Assembly (NCBI RefSeq): GCF_002860205.1
Contig: NZ_PGVB01000002.1
Span: forward strand, 342,114-406,113
From: Bacillus sp. T33-2
GTDB taxonomy: Bacteria > Bacillota > Bacilli > Bacillales > Cytobacillaceae
Length of the DNA stretch: 64,000 bases
Direction: 5' to 3'
This document shows positions 38,966 to 46,423 of this stretch, piece by piece. Both the position numbers and the translations under genes were made by a program. Position 1 is the stretch's first letter. Every line of letters starts with the position of its first letter. The notes under the pieces are model-generated. The model worked only from the letters and a program-made list of their open reading frames with translations. It was not told where the DNA came from and did not search any database.

Positions 38966-39418
38966 TTACTCTTCGCTTGAAGGCTTGTTTAGCTTATCCT
39001 TGTGTGTTTCAGGGTCATAGTTTTCCATATCCTGGCCCTCGTATTTGGACGGGCAGCGCGTTTTTACGGATTCAGCTGTAAAAGTATCATTTTTGCCTAA
39101 ATAACCCTGCAATATGACGATTACTCCCTCTGAAAAGTTGTCTGGCTTTACGCCGTCATATTCAACATGCATTTTATTGCCTTCCGCATCCTGGACATCA
39201 AATTTAAGCTCGATTTTATCGGCATTCCATTTGATTGAATTTTCGATTAACAGACCTTCCACTGTTACAAAATCATCTTTGTGCACCGCCTGCTTTGCCA
39301 GAAGCTCTTTTAGCGGAAGCTCAACCCCGCTCGAGCCCGGTGTAGCTGCCATCAGCAGAAATAAAATTGCACCGGCAATAACAACACCGCCAGTCAGGAC
39401 AAGAGTGTTCTTCTTCAT
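38966..39418 (-). CDS. ccmE: Haem chaperone CcmE, cysteine (CxxxY) type
   Basis: 150 residues: a membrane anchor (about 6-25) and an OB-fold domain (VTVEGLLIENSIKW, KFDVQDAEGNKMHVEYDGVKPDNFSEG, VILQGYL). The haem-binding residue, a His in HxxxY of most CcmE, is replaced by Cys122 in CPSKY (CxxxY). This variant is known from Desulfovibrio and some archaea and Gram-positives. ATG 39418 after AGAGGTGG. In line with ccmF. Confidence 0.88.
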   Translation of the reverse strand: MKKNTLVLTGGVVIAGAILFLLMAATPGSSGVELPLKELLAKQAVHKDDFVTVEGLLIENSIKWNADKIELKFDVQDAEGNKMHVEYDGVKPDNFSEGVIVILQGYLGKNDTFTAESVKTRCPSKYEGQDMENYDPETHKDKLNKPSSEE

Positions 39419-39432
39419 GCCATCCACCTCTT

Positions 39433-40491
39433 TTAAATTAGCTTTTTCATTTTTTCTTCGTATGTTTGCTGGTCAATCTTTCCGTTCATCAGCATTTTGC
39501 GCAGCTTTTTCTTTTCATCACCTGTATCACCAGCTCGAGAAGTGCTGCCCTTAGAAGGCTTGTTGCCATTCTTCCGGGCTGCTGTATTGCTTTTACTTTC
39601 AATCCGGTTTCCCCGGAGGCCAAAATAGACGAATACACCCGCGATGATGATCGATATCCCGATGATGCTTCCTGCAGCGGCATCTATTAAAGGACGTCCT
39701 ACATCTGAAGATGTACTTTGTGCCGCTGACGTGTTTTTTGTGACCTGCTCGGTCGCTGTCGCTCCCGAATGATTTTCATCCTTTGGCGGGTTCATCTTGC
39801 TGATCAGCGAAAGGGTTGACTCATTGCCTTGTTTTTTATAGTAGGCCGAGTATTTCACTCCCTCCCCTTTTTTTACATTTGCATATTGATAGTGTTGGAG
39901 TTCCTCGCCGTAATCACTTTTTGAGATGTTTTCAGCTTTCGGGTCAATGGTGAATCCTTCTGCTTTTAACGGGGTGTAAACAATCACGTCCAGTTTTTCA
40001 ATATCCGCCTGTGGAGTATGTTCAAAGTTAAACTGCTTATCGGCACCGCTTACTTTGAATGGATTTGCGTAGTATTCAATGACAAAACGGTATGTACCGT
40101 CCTTTTTTATCGCTTTTCCAGGCTCCCAGGAGACAACTCCTTTCTCCTCGTCAATCTTAAACGGCCGCTGGACCTCTGGTTTGTTGTCTTCCGGAAACTC
40201 AGCAACGAGGTACACACTGAAGTTTTTGCCATTAGCGGGAAGAGGCAGCTCCACAGTGCCAGTGAAGTCCTTTCCAGTTTTATTGACAACTGTCCCATAA
40301 TAGCCAACCAGAAGGGAAGGCTCTCCCTCAGGCCACTTTTCTGGATAGTCAAATTCTGGCATCACCTGGATTTGCATTTCTTTATACGGGAATTTTTCCG
40401 CTGTGAACCCTTCCTCCGCACGAGCATTCTGCAGAATGATGCTTCCTGCAAAAAACACTGCCAGACTAAGAGACATCAATTTTTTTAGCAT
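39433..40491 (-). CDS. Exported membrane protein of unknown function in the ccm cluster (B)
   Basis: 352 residues: signal peptide (about 1-25), a beta-rich outer domain (about 30-225), a Ser/Thr-rich linker, a membrane helix about 272-294 and a basic tail ending KKLRKMLMNGKIDQQTYEEK, similar to short SHOCT-type modules. Same plan as protein A at 35045. ATG 40491 follows AAAGGAGG. It begins the ccm operon behind a promoter region with an inverted repeat at 40553. Function unknown; the place suggests cytochrome c assembly or electron transfer. Confidence 0.75.
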   Translation of the reverse strand: MLKKLMSLSLAVFFAGSIILQNARAEEGFTAEKFPYKEMQIQVMPEFDYPEKWPEGEPSLLVGYYGTVVNKTGKDFTGTVELPLPANGKNFSVYLVAEFPEDNKPEVQRPFKIDEEKGVVSWEPGKAIKKDGTYRFVIEYYANPFKVSGADKQFNFEHTPQADIEKLDVIVYTPLKAEGFTIDPKAENISKSDYGEELQHYQYANVKKGEGVKYSAYYKKQGNESTLSLISKMNPPKDENHSGATATEQVTKNTSAAQSTSSDVGRPLIDAAAGSIIGISIIIAGVFVYFGLRGNRIESKSNTAARKNGNKPSKGSTSRAGDTGDEKKKLRKMLMNGKIDQQTYEEKMKKLI

Positions 40492-40528
40492 GATGATCCT
40501 CCTTTGTTCCTTATGTTTCGCGGTTACA

Positions 40529-40566
40529 ATCATGTTTTTTACTATTTCCCTGATAGTAATAACTAT
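40529..40566 (-). promoter_or_regulatory. Promoter region of the ccm operon with an ATAGT-N4-ACTAT operator
   Basis: The inverted repeat ATAGT-AATA-ACTAT occupies 40553-40566; a possible -10 (CATGAT) lies at 40529-40534. The 10-mer ATAGTAATAA recurs in the palindrome before the PCYCGC lipoprotein gene, at the same distance from its -10 within one base. No good -35 is seen, which suits an activator-dependent promoter. Confidence 0.5.
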
Positions 40567-40743
40567 AGTGGGTTGAAATGCGTTATTGTCGGCCCAGTCT
40601 TGAACATTTTGTTACCCGGAGGAAATCTTTGCTAAATCGTCAAAAAAACATCACAAATTGGTCATTTTTATAAAAATGACCTGTTGTCGCCAAATTTAGG
40701 CAATGTAGATTTGTTTATTTTCAGTATTCAATGCACAAGCAAC

Positions 40744-40773
40744 AAAAAAAGCACTGCCGGTTAATGGGCGTGC
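40744..40773 (-). terminator. Terminator after the diheme cytochrome gene
   Basis: Minus strand GCACGCC-cattaacc-GGCAGTGC followed by seven T. The stem contains the stop codon of the cytochrome. Confidence 0.75.
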
Positions 40774-41507
40774 CCTTCCTGTTCAGCCTGAGGCTGTTCC
40801 TTCACTTCGTTTTGTCCTGTTTCGTGATGTCTGGACTCTTCAGGGTTGTAGCTATTAATCAGTTCTTTGCGGATGTACGTAGTGATATCGCTGATCTGTT
40901 GCTTTTCAAGCTGGCGTACGCCATCGAGGCCTTTTAGGGAAGGACCCATCCTTGTTTCTTGACGGCCATAGGCGACAGAAATCCAGATTTGTTCATCGTT
41001 CGTATATTTCAAAAAGTTGGGATGTGCCAGTGCGGATCCGGTTGATTTTAGCCCGCTGCCCGTATTGCCGTGGCAGTTTGAACAATACAAACTGTACAGC
41101 CGCTTTCCATTTGATGGATTACCATCAAGTGCTGTGGGCGCTTCTAGCTCCAGAGGCTTTGTCTGCCAGCTGCGGATGAAGGAAACAAGGCTGTCCAGCT
41201 GTTTATCAGTCAGGATGGAACCATATTCTGGCATACTCCCTTCCCGTCTTCCGAATTTAATCTGGTTATGGATGTCTTTATCAGAGAAAGTACTTAAAAA
41301 ATGCTGATTGTTTATAGCTGTACCTGCCAGCTTTCCCTCTCCTTTGCCGCTTTGCCCGTGGCAGGCGGAACAAAGCTGGGTATAGAGCTTTTGTCCCTGA
41401 TTGATTGATGCCAGTTCTTCCTTGCTTCTGAATTCAGCGGGATGGCTTAAAAAAGCGATGATTACAATTGTGGCAAAAACCGCAAATCCGATTAATAATT
41501 TCCTCAT
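40761..41507 (-). CDS. Membrane-anchored diheme cytochrome c
   Basis: 248 residues: an uncleaved anchor or signal helix (about 4-21), then two cytochrome c class I domains with CSACH (Cys46, Cys49, His50) and CSNCH (Cys142, Cys145, His146). Likely Met ligands are in GSMPEYG and TRMGPSL. The tail ends in a Glu/Gln/His-rich stretch (EQEGHAH). It can shuttle electrons on the outer membrane face and is the natural client of the ccm genes next to it. ATG 41507 with AAGGGATG, which overlaps the end of the preceding lipoprotein gene region. Confidence 0.92.
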   Translation of the reverse strand: MRKLLIGFAVFATIVIIAFLSHPAEFRSKEELASINQGQKLYTQLCSACHGQSGKGEGKLAGTAINNQHFLSTFSDKDIHNQIKFGRREGSMPEYGSILTDKQLDSLVSFIRSWQTKPLELEAPTALDGNPSNGKRLYSLYCSNCHGNTGSGLKSTGSALAHPNFLKYTNDEQIWISVAYGRQETRMGPSLKGLDGVRQLEKQQISDITTYIRKELINSYNPEESRHHETGQNEVKEQPQAEQEGHAH

Positions 41508-41517
41508 GATTCATCCC

Positions 41518-41970
41518 TTATTTTGGTACAGGTGTTGGAGTCGGTGTTCCGTAATTATCATATTTCTTTGTTATTAAACGGTTAATATCCTTTAGATCCT
41601 TGCCGTCCTGATCCATTTCTATCGCCTCCCGGGCGATATCGACGCAAATGTCTCACGATATGCCATGTGGATCCCATTCGGTGACCGCATTATCCGGGCC
41701 CATTCCTTTAACGAAGCAATCGAGATTGCTCATATGGCCTGCGGATTCACCACAGCTGCAAAAGCAGGGTACGGAAGCCAATACTTCAGGTTTTTCGGCC
41801 GCCATTAAATATGTTTCCTGGACGATCGGAGACGAATCCAGTACAAAATCAGCCATTGCCGCATGCTTTGGATCAAGCTTAATTGCTTCTTTTTCATTGC
41901 CTGAGCCGCATCCGGATGCAACACCGACAGTAAGGATTCCAGTCAATAACAAGACTGCAACTCGCTTCAC
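41518..41970 (-). CDS. PCYCGC-motif lipoprotein with in-frame TGA: candidate selenoprotein
   Basis: 150 residues if the TGA at 41653-41655 is read through. GTG 41970 stands 8 bases after AAGGAG. A lipoprotein signal (lipobox VASGC, Cys21) is followed by the family motif PCFCSCGESAGH (68-79), NLDCFV and EWDPHG, then codon 106 = TGA, then DICVDIAREAIEMDQDGK and on to TAA at 41518. From my recollection of the family (PF13798, function unknown), codon 106 should be the first Cys of a C-x-x-C; here it gives U-D-I-C. The TAA lies 10 bases before the cytochrome start. Alternative: a TGC-to-TGA nonsense mutation ending the protein at residue 105. Confidence 0.72.
41614..41655 (-). promoter_or_regulatory. 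Candidate bacterial SECIS element
   Basis: Immediately after the UGA (41653-41655) the RNA can form CAUUU/AAAUG (41646-41650 with 41614-41618), an asymmetric internal loop, then a 7-bp stem UAUCGCC/GGCGAUA (41632-41638 with 41620-41626) capped by CGGGA (41627-41631). The apical loop starts 22 nt after the UGA and has G as its second base, which fits the loose bacterial SECIS model (loop about 16-37 nt away, G in the first two loop bases). Confidence 0.6.
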
Positions 41971-42006
41971 ATCTGTCACTCCTTCCGATTCTATTTCTAC
42001 TGCTTC

Positions 42007-42052
42007 ATTGTAGCAAAAATCCCCTATAAAAATAGTAATAATTATTACTATT
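42007..42052 (-). promoter_or_regulatory. Promoter of the PCYCGC-cytochrome operon with a 22-bp perfect palindrome
   Basis: AATAGTAATAA-TTATTACTATT (42031-42052) is a perfect palindrome centred 41.5 bases upstream of the start expected from the -10 TACAAT (42007-42012). This is the usual position of a CRP/FNR-type class II activator, and the site can be read as AGTAA-N6-TTACT. There is no good -35. Confidence 0.6.
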
Positions 42053-42092
42053 TGGTGAAGATTAGACGGAGGAGTGCACGCTGTCTGTGCTG

Positions 42093-42224
42093 CTAGTGCA
42101 TACTATGTCCGTTGCCTGACCCGCCCGTTCCAAGACTTGGATCGAGCATTCCGAAAATCATGGCTACGTGCGCAACTATCAGGAAAAACCCTACAAAGAA
42201 CGCTTGTAAATGTGTCATGTTCAT
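42093..42224 (-). CDS. 43-residue single-span membrane protein
   Basis: ATG 42224 with GGAGAAG upstream opens a 43-codon frame: a short polar start (MNMTHLQ), a hydrophobic helix FFVGFFLIVAHVAMIFGML containing one His, and a Gly-rich tail ending GNGHSMH. The composition is that of a real membrane peptide. It lies directly upstream of the cytochrome-related genes on the same strand, about 40 bases before the palindrome. It could be a small subunit of a respiratory complex; I do not recognise it. Confidence 0.55.
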   Translation of the reverse strand: MNMTHLQAFFVGFFLIVAHVAMIFGMLDPSLGTGGSGNGHSMH

Positions 42225-42356
42225 AATCAACTTCTCCTCTTTTGGCAATGTAAATTACAGTACAAATGTAAGAGAAATTTTTCAGAAATTAAGAAGAAAT
42301 TATGGAAAATTGTTAATACGTTAAATGAGAGAATACAGTGCTATAAAACCAAATAA

Positions 42357-42388
42357 AAAACCTGCCTCCAAACCGGAAACAGGTTTTC
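42357..42388 (-). terminator. Terminator of efp
   Basis: Minus strand AAAACCTG ... CAGGTTTTTT with a 13-base loop after the efp stop. Confidence 0.85.
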
Positions 42389-42394
42389 TCTTTA

Positions 42395-42952
42395 TTAAGC
42401 GCGTGATACATATGAGCTGTCAGTTGTGTTGATAATCAGTCTGTCACCCTGGTTCACGAAGAAAGGAACCTGTACGGTCAGGCCGGTTTCAAGAGTCGCT
42501 GGCTTTGTACCGCCAGAAGCTGTATCCCCTTTAATGCCCGGTTCAGTCTCAGTCACTTCCAATTCCACTGTGTTTGGAAGCTCAATTCCCAATGTTTCAC
42601 CCTGGTACATCATGATGGAAACTTCCATGTTTTCTTTCAGGAATTTCAGTTCGTACTCAATGGATGTTGCAGGCAATTCAATTTGCTCGTATGATTCATT
42701 ATCCATGAATACATGCTGGTCACCGCTAGCATATAAATACTGCATTCTGCGGTTGTCAATCTGGGCTTTCCCAACTTTTTCACCAGCACGGAACGTTTTT
42801 TCCTGGATAGCGCCTGTTCGTAGATTGCGAAGCTTTGAACGGACAAACGCAGCTCCTTTTCCCGGCTTCACATGCTGGAAATCAAGGACGCGCCAGATGC
42901 CGCCGTCCACTTCAATTGTTAATCCTGTCCGAAAATCGTTAACCGAAATCAT
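42395..42952 (-). CDS. efp: Translation elongation factor P
   Basis: 185-residue factor that relieves ribosome stalling at polyproline. The three-domain protein has the modification loop VKPGKGAAF with Lys32, the residue modified in Bacillus, and the C-terminal signature [20 protein letters not shown]. Downstream of papA as in B. subtilis. Confidence 0.97.
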   Translation of the reverse strand: MISVNDFRTGLTIEVDGGIWRVLDFQHVKPGKGAAFVRSKLRNLRTGAIQEKTFRAGEKVGKAQIDNRRMQYLYASGDQHVFMDNESYEQIELPATSIEYELKFLKENMEVSIMMYQGETLGIELPNTVELEVTETEPGIKGDTASGGTKPATLETGLTVQVPFFVNQGDRLIINTTDSSYVSRA

Positions 42953-42974
42953 GTAATTGTCCTCCTAATGCGTG

Positions 42975-44036
42975 TTAAAGTATGATGAGTTCTTTAGTGG
43001 AGTGGGTCAATGTTTCATTATGGTCGAGTGTGATGAGTGTGTCATCTTCAATGCGGACCCCGCCAAGACCCTGGATGTATATTCCGGGCTCCACTGTAAC
43101 GACCATCCCTGGTTCAAGAACGGTTTCAGACTTGATCGATAACGCCGGCCCCTCATGGACCTCAAGGCCGATCCCGTGGCCGGTCGAATGCCCAAAATAA
43201 TCGCCATATCCTTTTTCAGCGATAAAATTCCGTGTCAGGGCATCTGCTTCTTTACCGAGCATGCCTGGCTTAATGCCTGCCACTCCGCGCAGCTGTGCTT
43301 CAAGGACAATATCATAAATCTCCTTCAGCTTGGCGTCCGGTTTGCCGACTGCCACCGTACGGGTAATGTCTGATACATATCCTTTATGGTAGGCACCGAA
43401 ATCAAGCGTTACGAAGTCGCCTGTTTCAATTACCTTTTCACTTGCGACCCCATGCGGAAGTGCGGACCGGTACCCCGAAGCGACAATGATGTCAAAGGAC
43501 GAAGAAGCTGCCCCTGCCCTTCTCATGAAGAATTCGAGTTCATTTGATACTTCAAGTTCGGTAATTCCCGGCCGTATAAATTCGAGAATATGCTTGTATG
43601 CAGCATCAGCTATGTCTGCCGCTTCCTTTAATATCTTAATCTCTGAATCAGTCTTAATCAAGCGCAACTTTTCAATTTCACCGGAGACGGGAACAAGCGT
43701 TGCACCCACCACCCGTTCATATGTCTTGTAGGACGAAAACGTCATGTGATCCTCTTCGAACCCAAGCTTCTGGATTCCCAGCTTTTTCACCTGCTCTGCA
43801 ATTTCTTCAGGAGTGGTGCCATGGTGCTGGACGACTTCATACCCCTCACATTGTTTGGCTGCCTGTTCCGTGTACCTGAAGTCAGTGATAAAAAGTGCCC
43901 TGTCATTGCTGATCAGCACAACTCCGGAAGATCCGGTAAAACCCGTCATATATCTCCGGTTATGCGTGCTGGTGATCAGCATTCCATCCACTGCCAGCTT
44001 TTCAAAACTTCCGCGAAGCTTGTTTATTTTTTCCAT
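42975..44036 (-). CDS. papA: Xaa-Pro aminopeptidase (M24 family)
   Basis: 353-residue metallopeptidase releasing N-terminal residues before Pro. The M24 ligand set is present: [16 protein letters not shown] (two Asp), [16 protein letters not shown] (His), VTVEPGIY and VRIEDD (two Glu). Equivalent to yqhT. It ends 22 bases before efp. Start ATG 44036 with GGGGAGG. Confidence 0.94.
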   Translation of the reverse strand: MEKINKLRGSFEKLAVDGMLITSTHNRRYMTGFTGSSGVVLISNDRALFITDFRYTEQAAKQCEGYEVVQHHGTTPEEIAEQVKKLGIQKLGFEEDHMTFSSYKTYERVVGATLVPVSGEIEKLRLIKTDSEIKILKEAADIADAAYKHILEFIRPGITELEVSNELEFFMRRAGAASSSFDIIVASGYRSALPHGVASEKVIETGDFVTLDFGAYHKGYVSDITRTVAVGKPDAKLKEIYDIVLEAQLRGVAGIKPGMLGKEADALTRNFIAEKGYGDYFGHSTGHGIGLEVHEGPALSIKSETVLEPGMVVTVEPGIYIQGLGGVRIEDDTLITLDHNETLTHSTKELIIL

Positions 44037-44227
44037 CCGATATTCCTCCCCTTCATTATCTGCATTAATGGTTTAAACCCGGACTCATGCCTCCTGTGGC
44101 GGGACAGCATTACATATCCGGCCCGCTTGGGGCCGTTGATGGAACTGCGTGAATGTTCGTATATGTACTTCGGCCCGAGTGTCTCCAGAATCCCGGAACC
44201 AGCAGAATCTAATATTATCACAGCCAT
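44024..44227 (-). CDS. Short ORF of unknown function before papA
   Basis: 67 codons beginning MAVIILDSAGSG and ending NIGWKK, overlapping the papA start by 13 bases and including its ribosome site. The own ribosome site is weak (CACGGGG). In B. subtilis this place holds the dehydroquinase gene yqhS, which is absent. The protein is basic with no membrane segment. I see no recognisable domain; it may not be expressed. Confidence 0.3.
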   Translation of the reverse strand: MAVIILDSAGSGILETLGPKYIYEHSRSSINGPKRAGYVMLSRHRRHESGFKPLMQIMKGRNIGWKK

Positions 44228-44234
44228 GGCCCCG

Positions 44235-44268
44235 TGAAAAAAAGAATGTTCAATAAGAACATTCTATC
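44235..44268 (-). terminator. Terminator of yqhR
   Basis: Minus strand GAATGTTC-ttatt-GAACATTC followed by seven T. Confidence 0.85.
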
Positions 44269-44301
44269 ATAACTTAATTCTGGAGCACTACTGGAACCCG
44301 G

Positions 44302-44817
44302 TCAGGATGATGCTTCTTTTTGGACCTGGTTATTATTTTTCAGCTCCGTTTCTTCATATGATATGGAATAACCTACAAAAACACCATACAAAACATATAA
44401 ACATGCTGATGCAACAAGAGTATTCCTGGACAGGTCCCAGAATGGGTGAATTCCTGGAAAAATGGGATTCAACACAATATAAACAAGCAGAAACAGAGCG
44501 ATGCCATAACAGGCTCCTGCCCACATGCTTTTTATTTTTCTAAGCAGGAAGTAATAAAGTAAAGCAGCGCCAATCGATAAAACTCCAATGGCGAGAATTG
44601 AAATTACAATCCCGAGCCATTCTCGTTTCCAGTCACCAAGGGCCCATGGCTCCAAGATTACGTTCGGGCTGACGTTTGTAAAATTTAATAGGTAGCACAA
44701 ATAACCTAGCGCACTCCAAAAGATACCCCCAAAAAAACCTGTCCATATCACCATTGCCATAAAGGACATAGGCCTTTCATGCTGGTTTTGTTCAAGATTT
44801 TGCTGTTCTTCTGCCAT
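44302..44817 (-). CDS. yqhR: Conserved membrane protein YqhR
   Basis: 171 residues with four predicted membrane helices (about 20-42, 65-88, 98-118, 133-152) and polar ends. ATG 44817 with GGAGGTG; a longer frame upstream lacks one. Divergent to yqhQ, the same arrangement as in B. subtilis. Function unknown. Confidence 0.85.
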   Translation of the reverse strand: MAEEQQNLEQNQHERPMSFMAMVIWTGFFGGIFWSALGYLCYLLNFTNVSPNVILEPWALGDWKREWLGIVISILAIGVLSIGAALLYYFLLRKIKSMWAGACYGIALFLLVYIVLNPIFPGIHPFWDLSRNTLVASACLYVLYGVFVGYSISYEETELKNNNQVQKEASS

Positions 44818-45022
44818 TTTCCGCACCTCCATTTTCCTATTATGTCCACCGGGTATCATTACTTGCAGTTTTGAGGATAAATTATCACCGGTTTTTTTCC
44901 AAGCTGCAGACATATCATGTAGTGGTTTTGACTTTTTTTTAGTAAAATAAAGATAAGTACATACAGTCAGAAAAAAGGATGTCACTGTTTTGTGCAAGTA
45001 AACGAATTAGGTTGGTGTATGC

Positions 45023-45967
45023 ATGTCCAATAAACAAAAACCGGTTTATGGAGGCCAGGCAGTAGTAGAAGGCGTAATGTTTGGCGGGAAATATCATTAT
45101 GTTACCGCGGTCCGCCGAAAGGACGGCTCCATAGAGTATTTTGAACTGCCGAGAAAGTCAAACCGGGCTTTTACATTATTAAAAAAGATCCCCTTTCTGC
45201 GTGGCATTGCGGCAATAATAGAAGCGAGTGCAAACGGATCAAAACATTTGAATTTTTCAACAGAAAGATATGACATTGATCCTGCAGAAGACCATAAAAT
45301 ACAGGAACAGGAAGTTTCAAAGCTGACAATGGTGCTTGGTGTAGCAACAATAGGGGTTATTTCGTTCCTGTTCGGAAAATTTATATTCACCCTTGTCCCT
45401 GTATTTCTGGCGGATTTGTTCAAGCCTGTTTTTCCGGGAAAACCTGCACAGATCTTGCTTGAGAGCCTGTTTAAGCTGATATTGCTCCTTTCCTATATAT
45501 ATTTTGTTTCACTCACCCCAATTGTAAAACGGGTGTTTCAGTACCACGGAGCTGAGCATAAAGTAATAAATACATTTGAAAACGGAAAAGACCTTACTGT
45601 CGAGAATGTGCAAGCCCATTCACGGCTTCATTACCGGTGTGGAAGCAGTTTCATCCTGTTTACCGTAATCATCGGGATGTTTGTCTATTTCTTCGTCCCG
45701 ACTGAGCCGTTATGGCTCCGGGTGCTGAACCGCATATTGCTCATCCCTGTCGTGCTTGGAATCTCATTTGAGGTATTGCAGCTGACCAACAAACTCCGGG
45801 AAGTACCGGTGTTGAAATATCTGGGACTGCCAGGTTTGTGGCTTCAGCTGCTGACCACAAAAGAACCCCATGATGACCAGGTCGAAGTAGCCATACTTTC
45901 GTTTAAAGAGCTATTAAAAAAGGAAAAGATAACAAGGGAAAACATGCAGGCTGAAGAAATTGTATAA
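45023..45967 (+). CDS. yqhQ: DUF1385 membrane protein YqhQ
   Basis: 314 residues of the DUF1385 family: GGQAVVEGVMFGGKYHYVTAVR near the start, then four membrane helices, with a conserved cytoplasmic HGAEHKVINTFENG, RCGSSF and LQLLTTKEPHDDQVEVAI towards the end. The His/Glu/Cys motifs look like metal-binding residues. Function not established. Starts with ATG 45023 after a weak GGTTGGTG. Confidence 0.9.
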   Translation: MSNKQKPVYGGQAVVEGVMFGGKYHYVTAVRRKDGSIEYFELPRKSNRAFTLLKKIPFLRGIAAIIEASANGSKHLNFSTERYDIDPAEDHKIQEQEVSKLTMVLGVATIGVISFLFGKFIFTLVPVFLADLFKPVFPGKPAQILLESLFKLILLLSYIYFVSLTPIVKRVFQYHGAEHKVINTFENGKDLTVENVQAHSRLHYRCGSSFILFTVIIGMFVYFFVPTEPLWLRVLNRILLIPVVLGISFEVLQLTNKLREVPVLKYLGLPGLWLQLLTTKEPHDDQVEVAILSFKELLKKEKITRENMQAEEIV

Positions 45968-46033
45968 AAGTATGCTCCGGCAAGTTTAAAAGCGTAAAAA
46001 ATTGCTCATGATGCTTTTAGGGAGGTGGCTTTC

Positions 46034-46405
46034 TTGAAAAATCGGTCTTCTATTTATTTTTTTGCTGGCATAGTGATTCTTTCAGCTATCGGGATTGTTT
46101 CGCGGTTGATAAATAATCCTGTTGGCTTTCTGCAAACAATAGCGGGCATGGTCTTAATCGTCGGTGTCATCTTTTTGCTCGTCAGGCGTTTTTCAAGTGC
46201 TCACCCCGGCAAGCAGGAGCAACGCGCGTTCCTTAAAGCAGCAAAAAAATCAAAGAAAAGGTTTCATCATAAGGAGCCAAGTGTGCCGCCCCGCCGGAGT
46301 ACGATCGGATCTCTTGCTACTGCGAGGAAAAAAAAGAAAGATGCGTCACATCTTACAGTAATTGAAGGAAAAAAAGGAAAGAAAAAAAATCGGGCCAGTT
46401 TTTAG
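46034..46405 (+). CDS. yqhP: SA1362/YqhP-family small membrane protein
   Basis: 123 residues with two N-terminal membrane helices (about 6-22 and 31-49) and a strongly basic Lys-rich tail that could touch nucleic acid or lipid head groups. TTG 46034 is chosen because GGAGGTGG is 5 bases upstream; a GTG at 46025 would be within that box. Follows yqhQ. Confidence 0.8.
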   Translation: MKNRSSIYFFAGIVILSAIGIVSRLINNPVGFLQTIAGMVLIVGVIFLLVRRFSSAHPGKQEQRAFLKAAKKSKKRFHHKEPSVPPRRSTIGSLATARKKKKDASHLTVIEGKKGKKKNRASF

Positions 46406-46420
46406 CCCGATTTATTTTTT
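46384..46420. terminator. Bidirectional terminator between yqhP and yqhO
   Basis: AAATCGGGC-cagttttta-GCCCGATTT flanked by A and T runs; overlaps the yqhP stop. Confidence 0.9.
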
Positions 46421-46423
46421 TGT

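Noticed and set aside
41653..41979. Frameshift as explanation for the short PCYCGC ORF
   Set aside because: The downstream family-like segment is in the same frame as the upstream part, separated only by the TGA, so no frameshift is needed.
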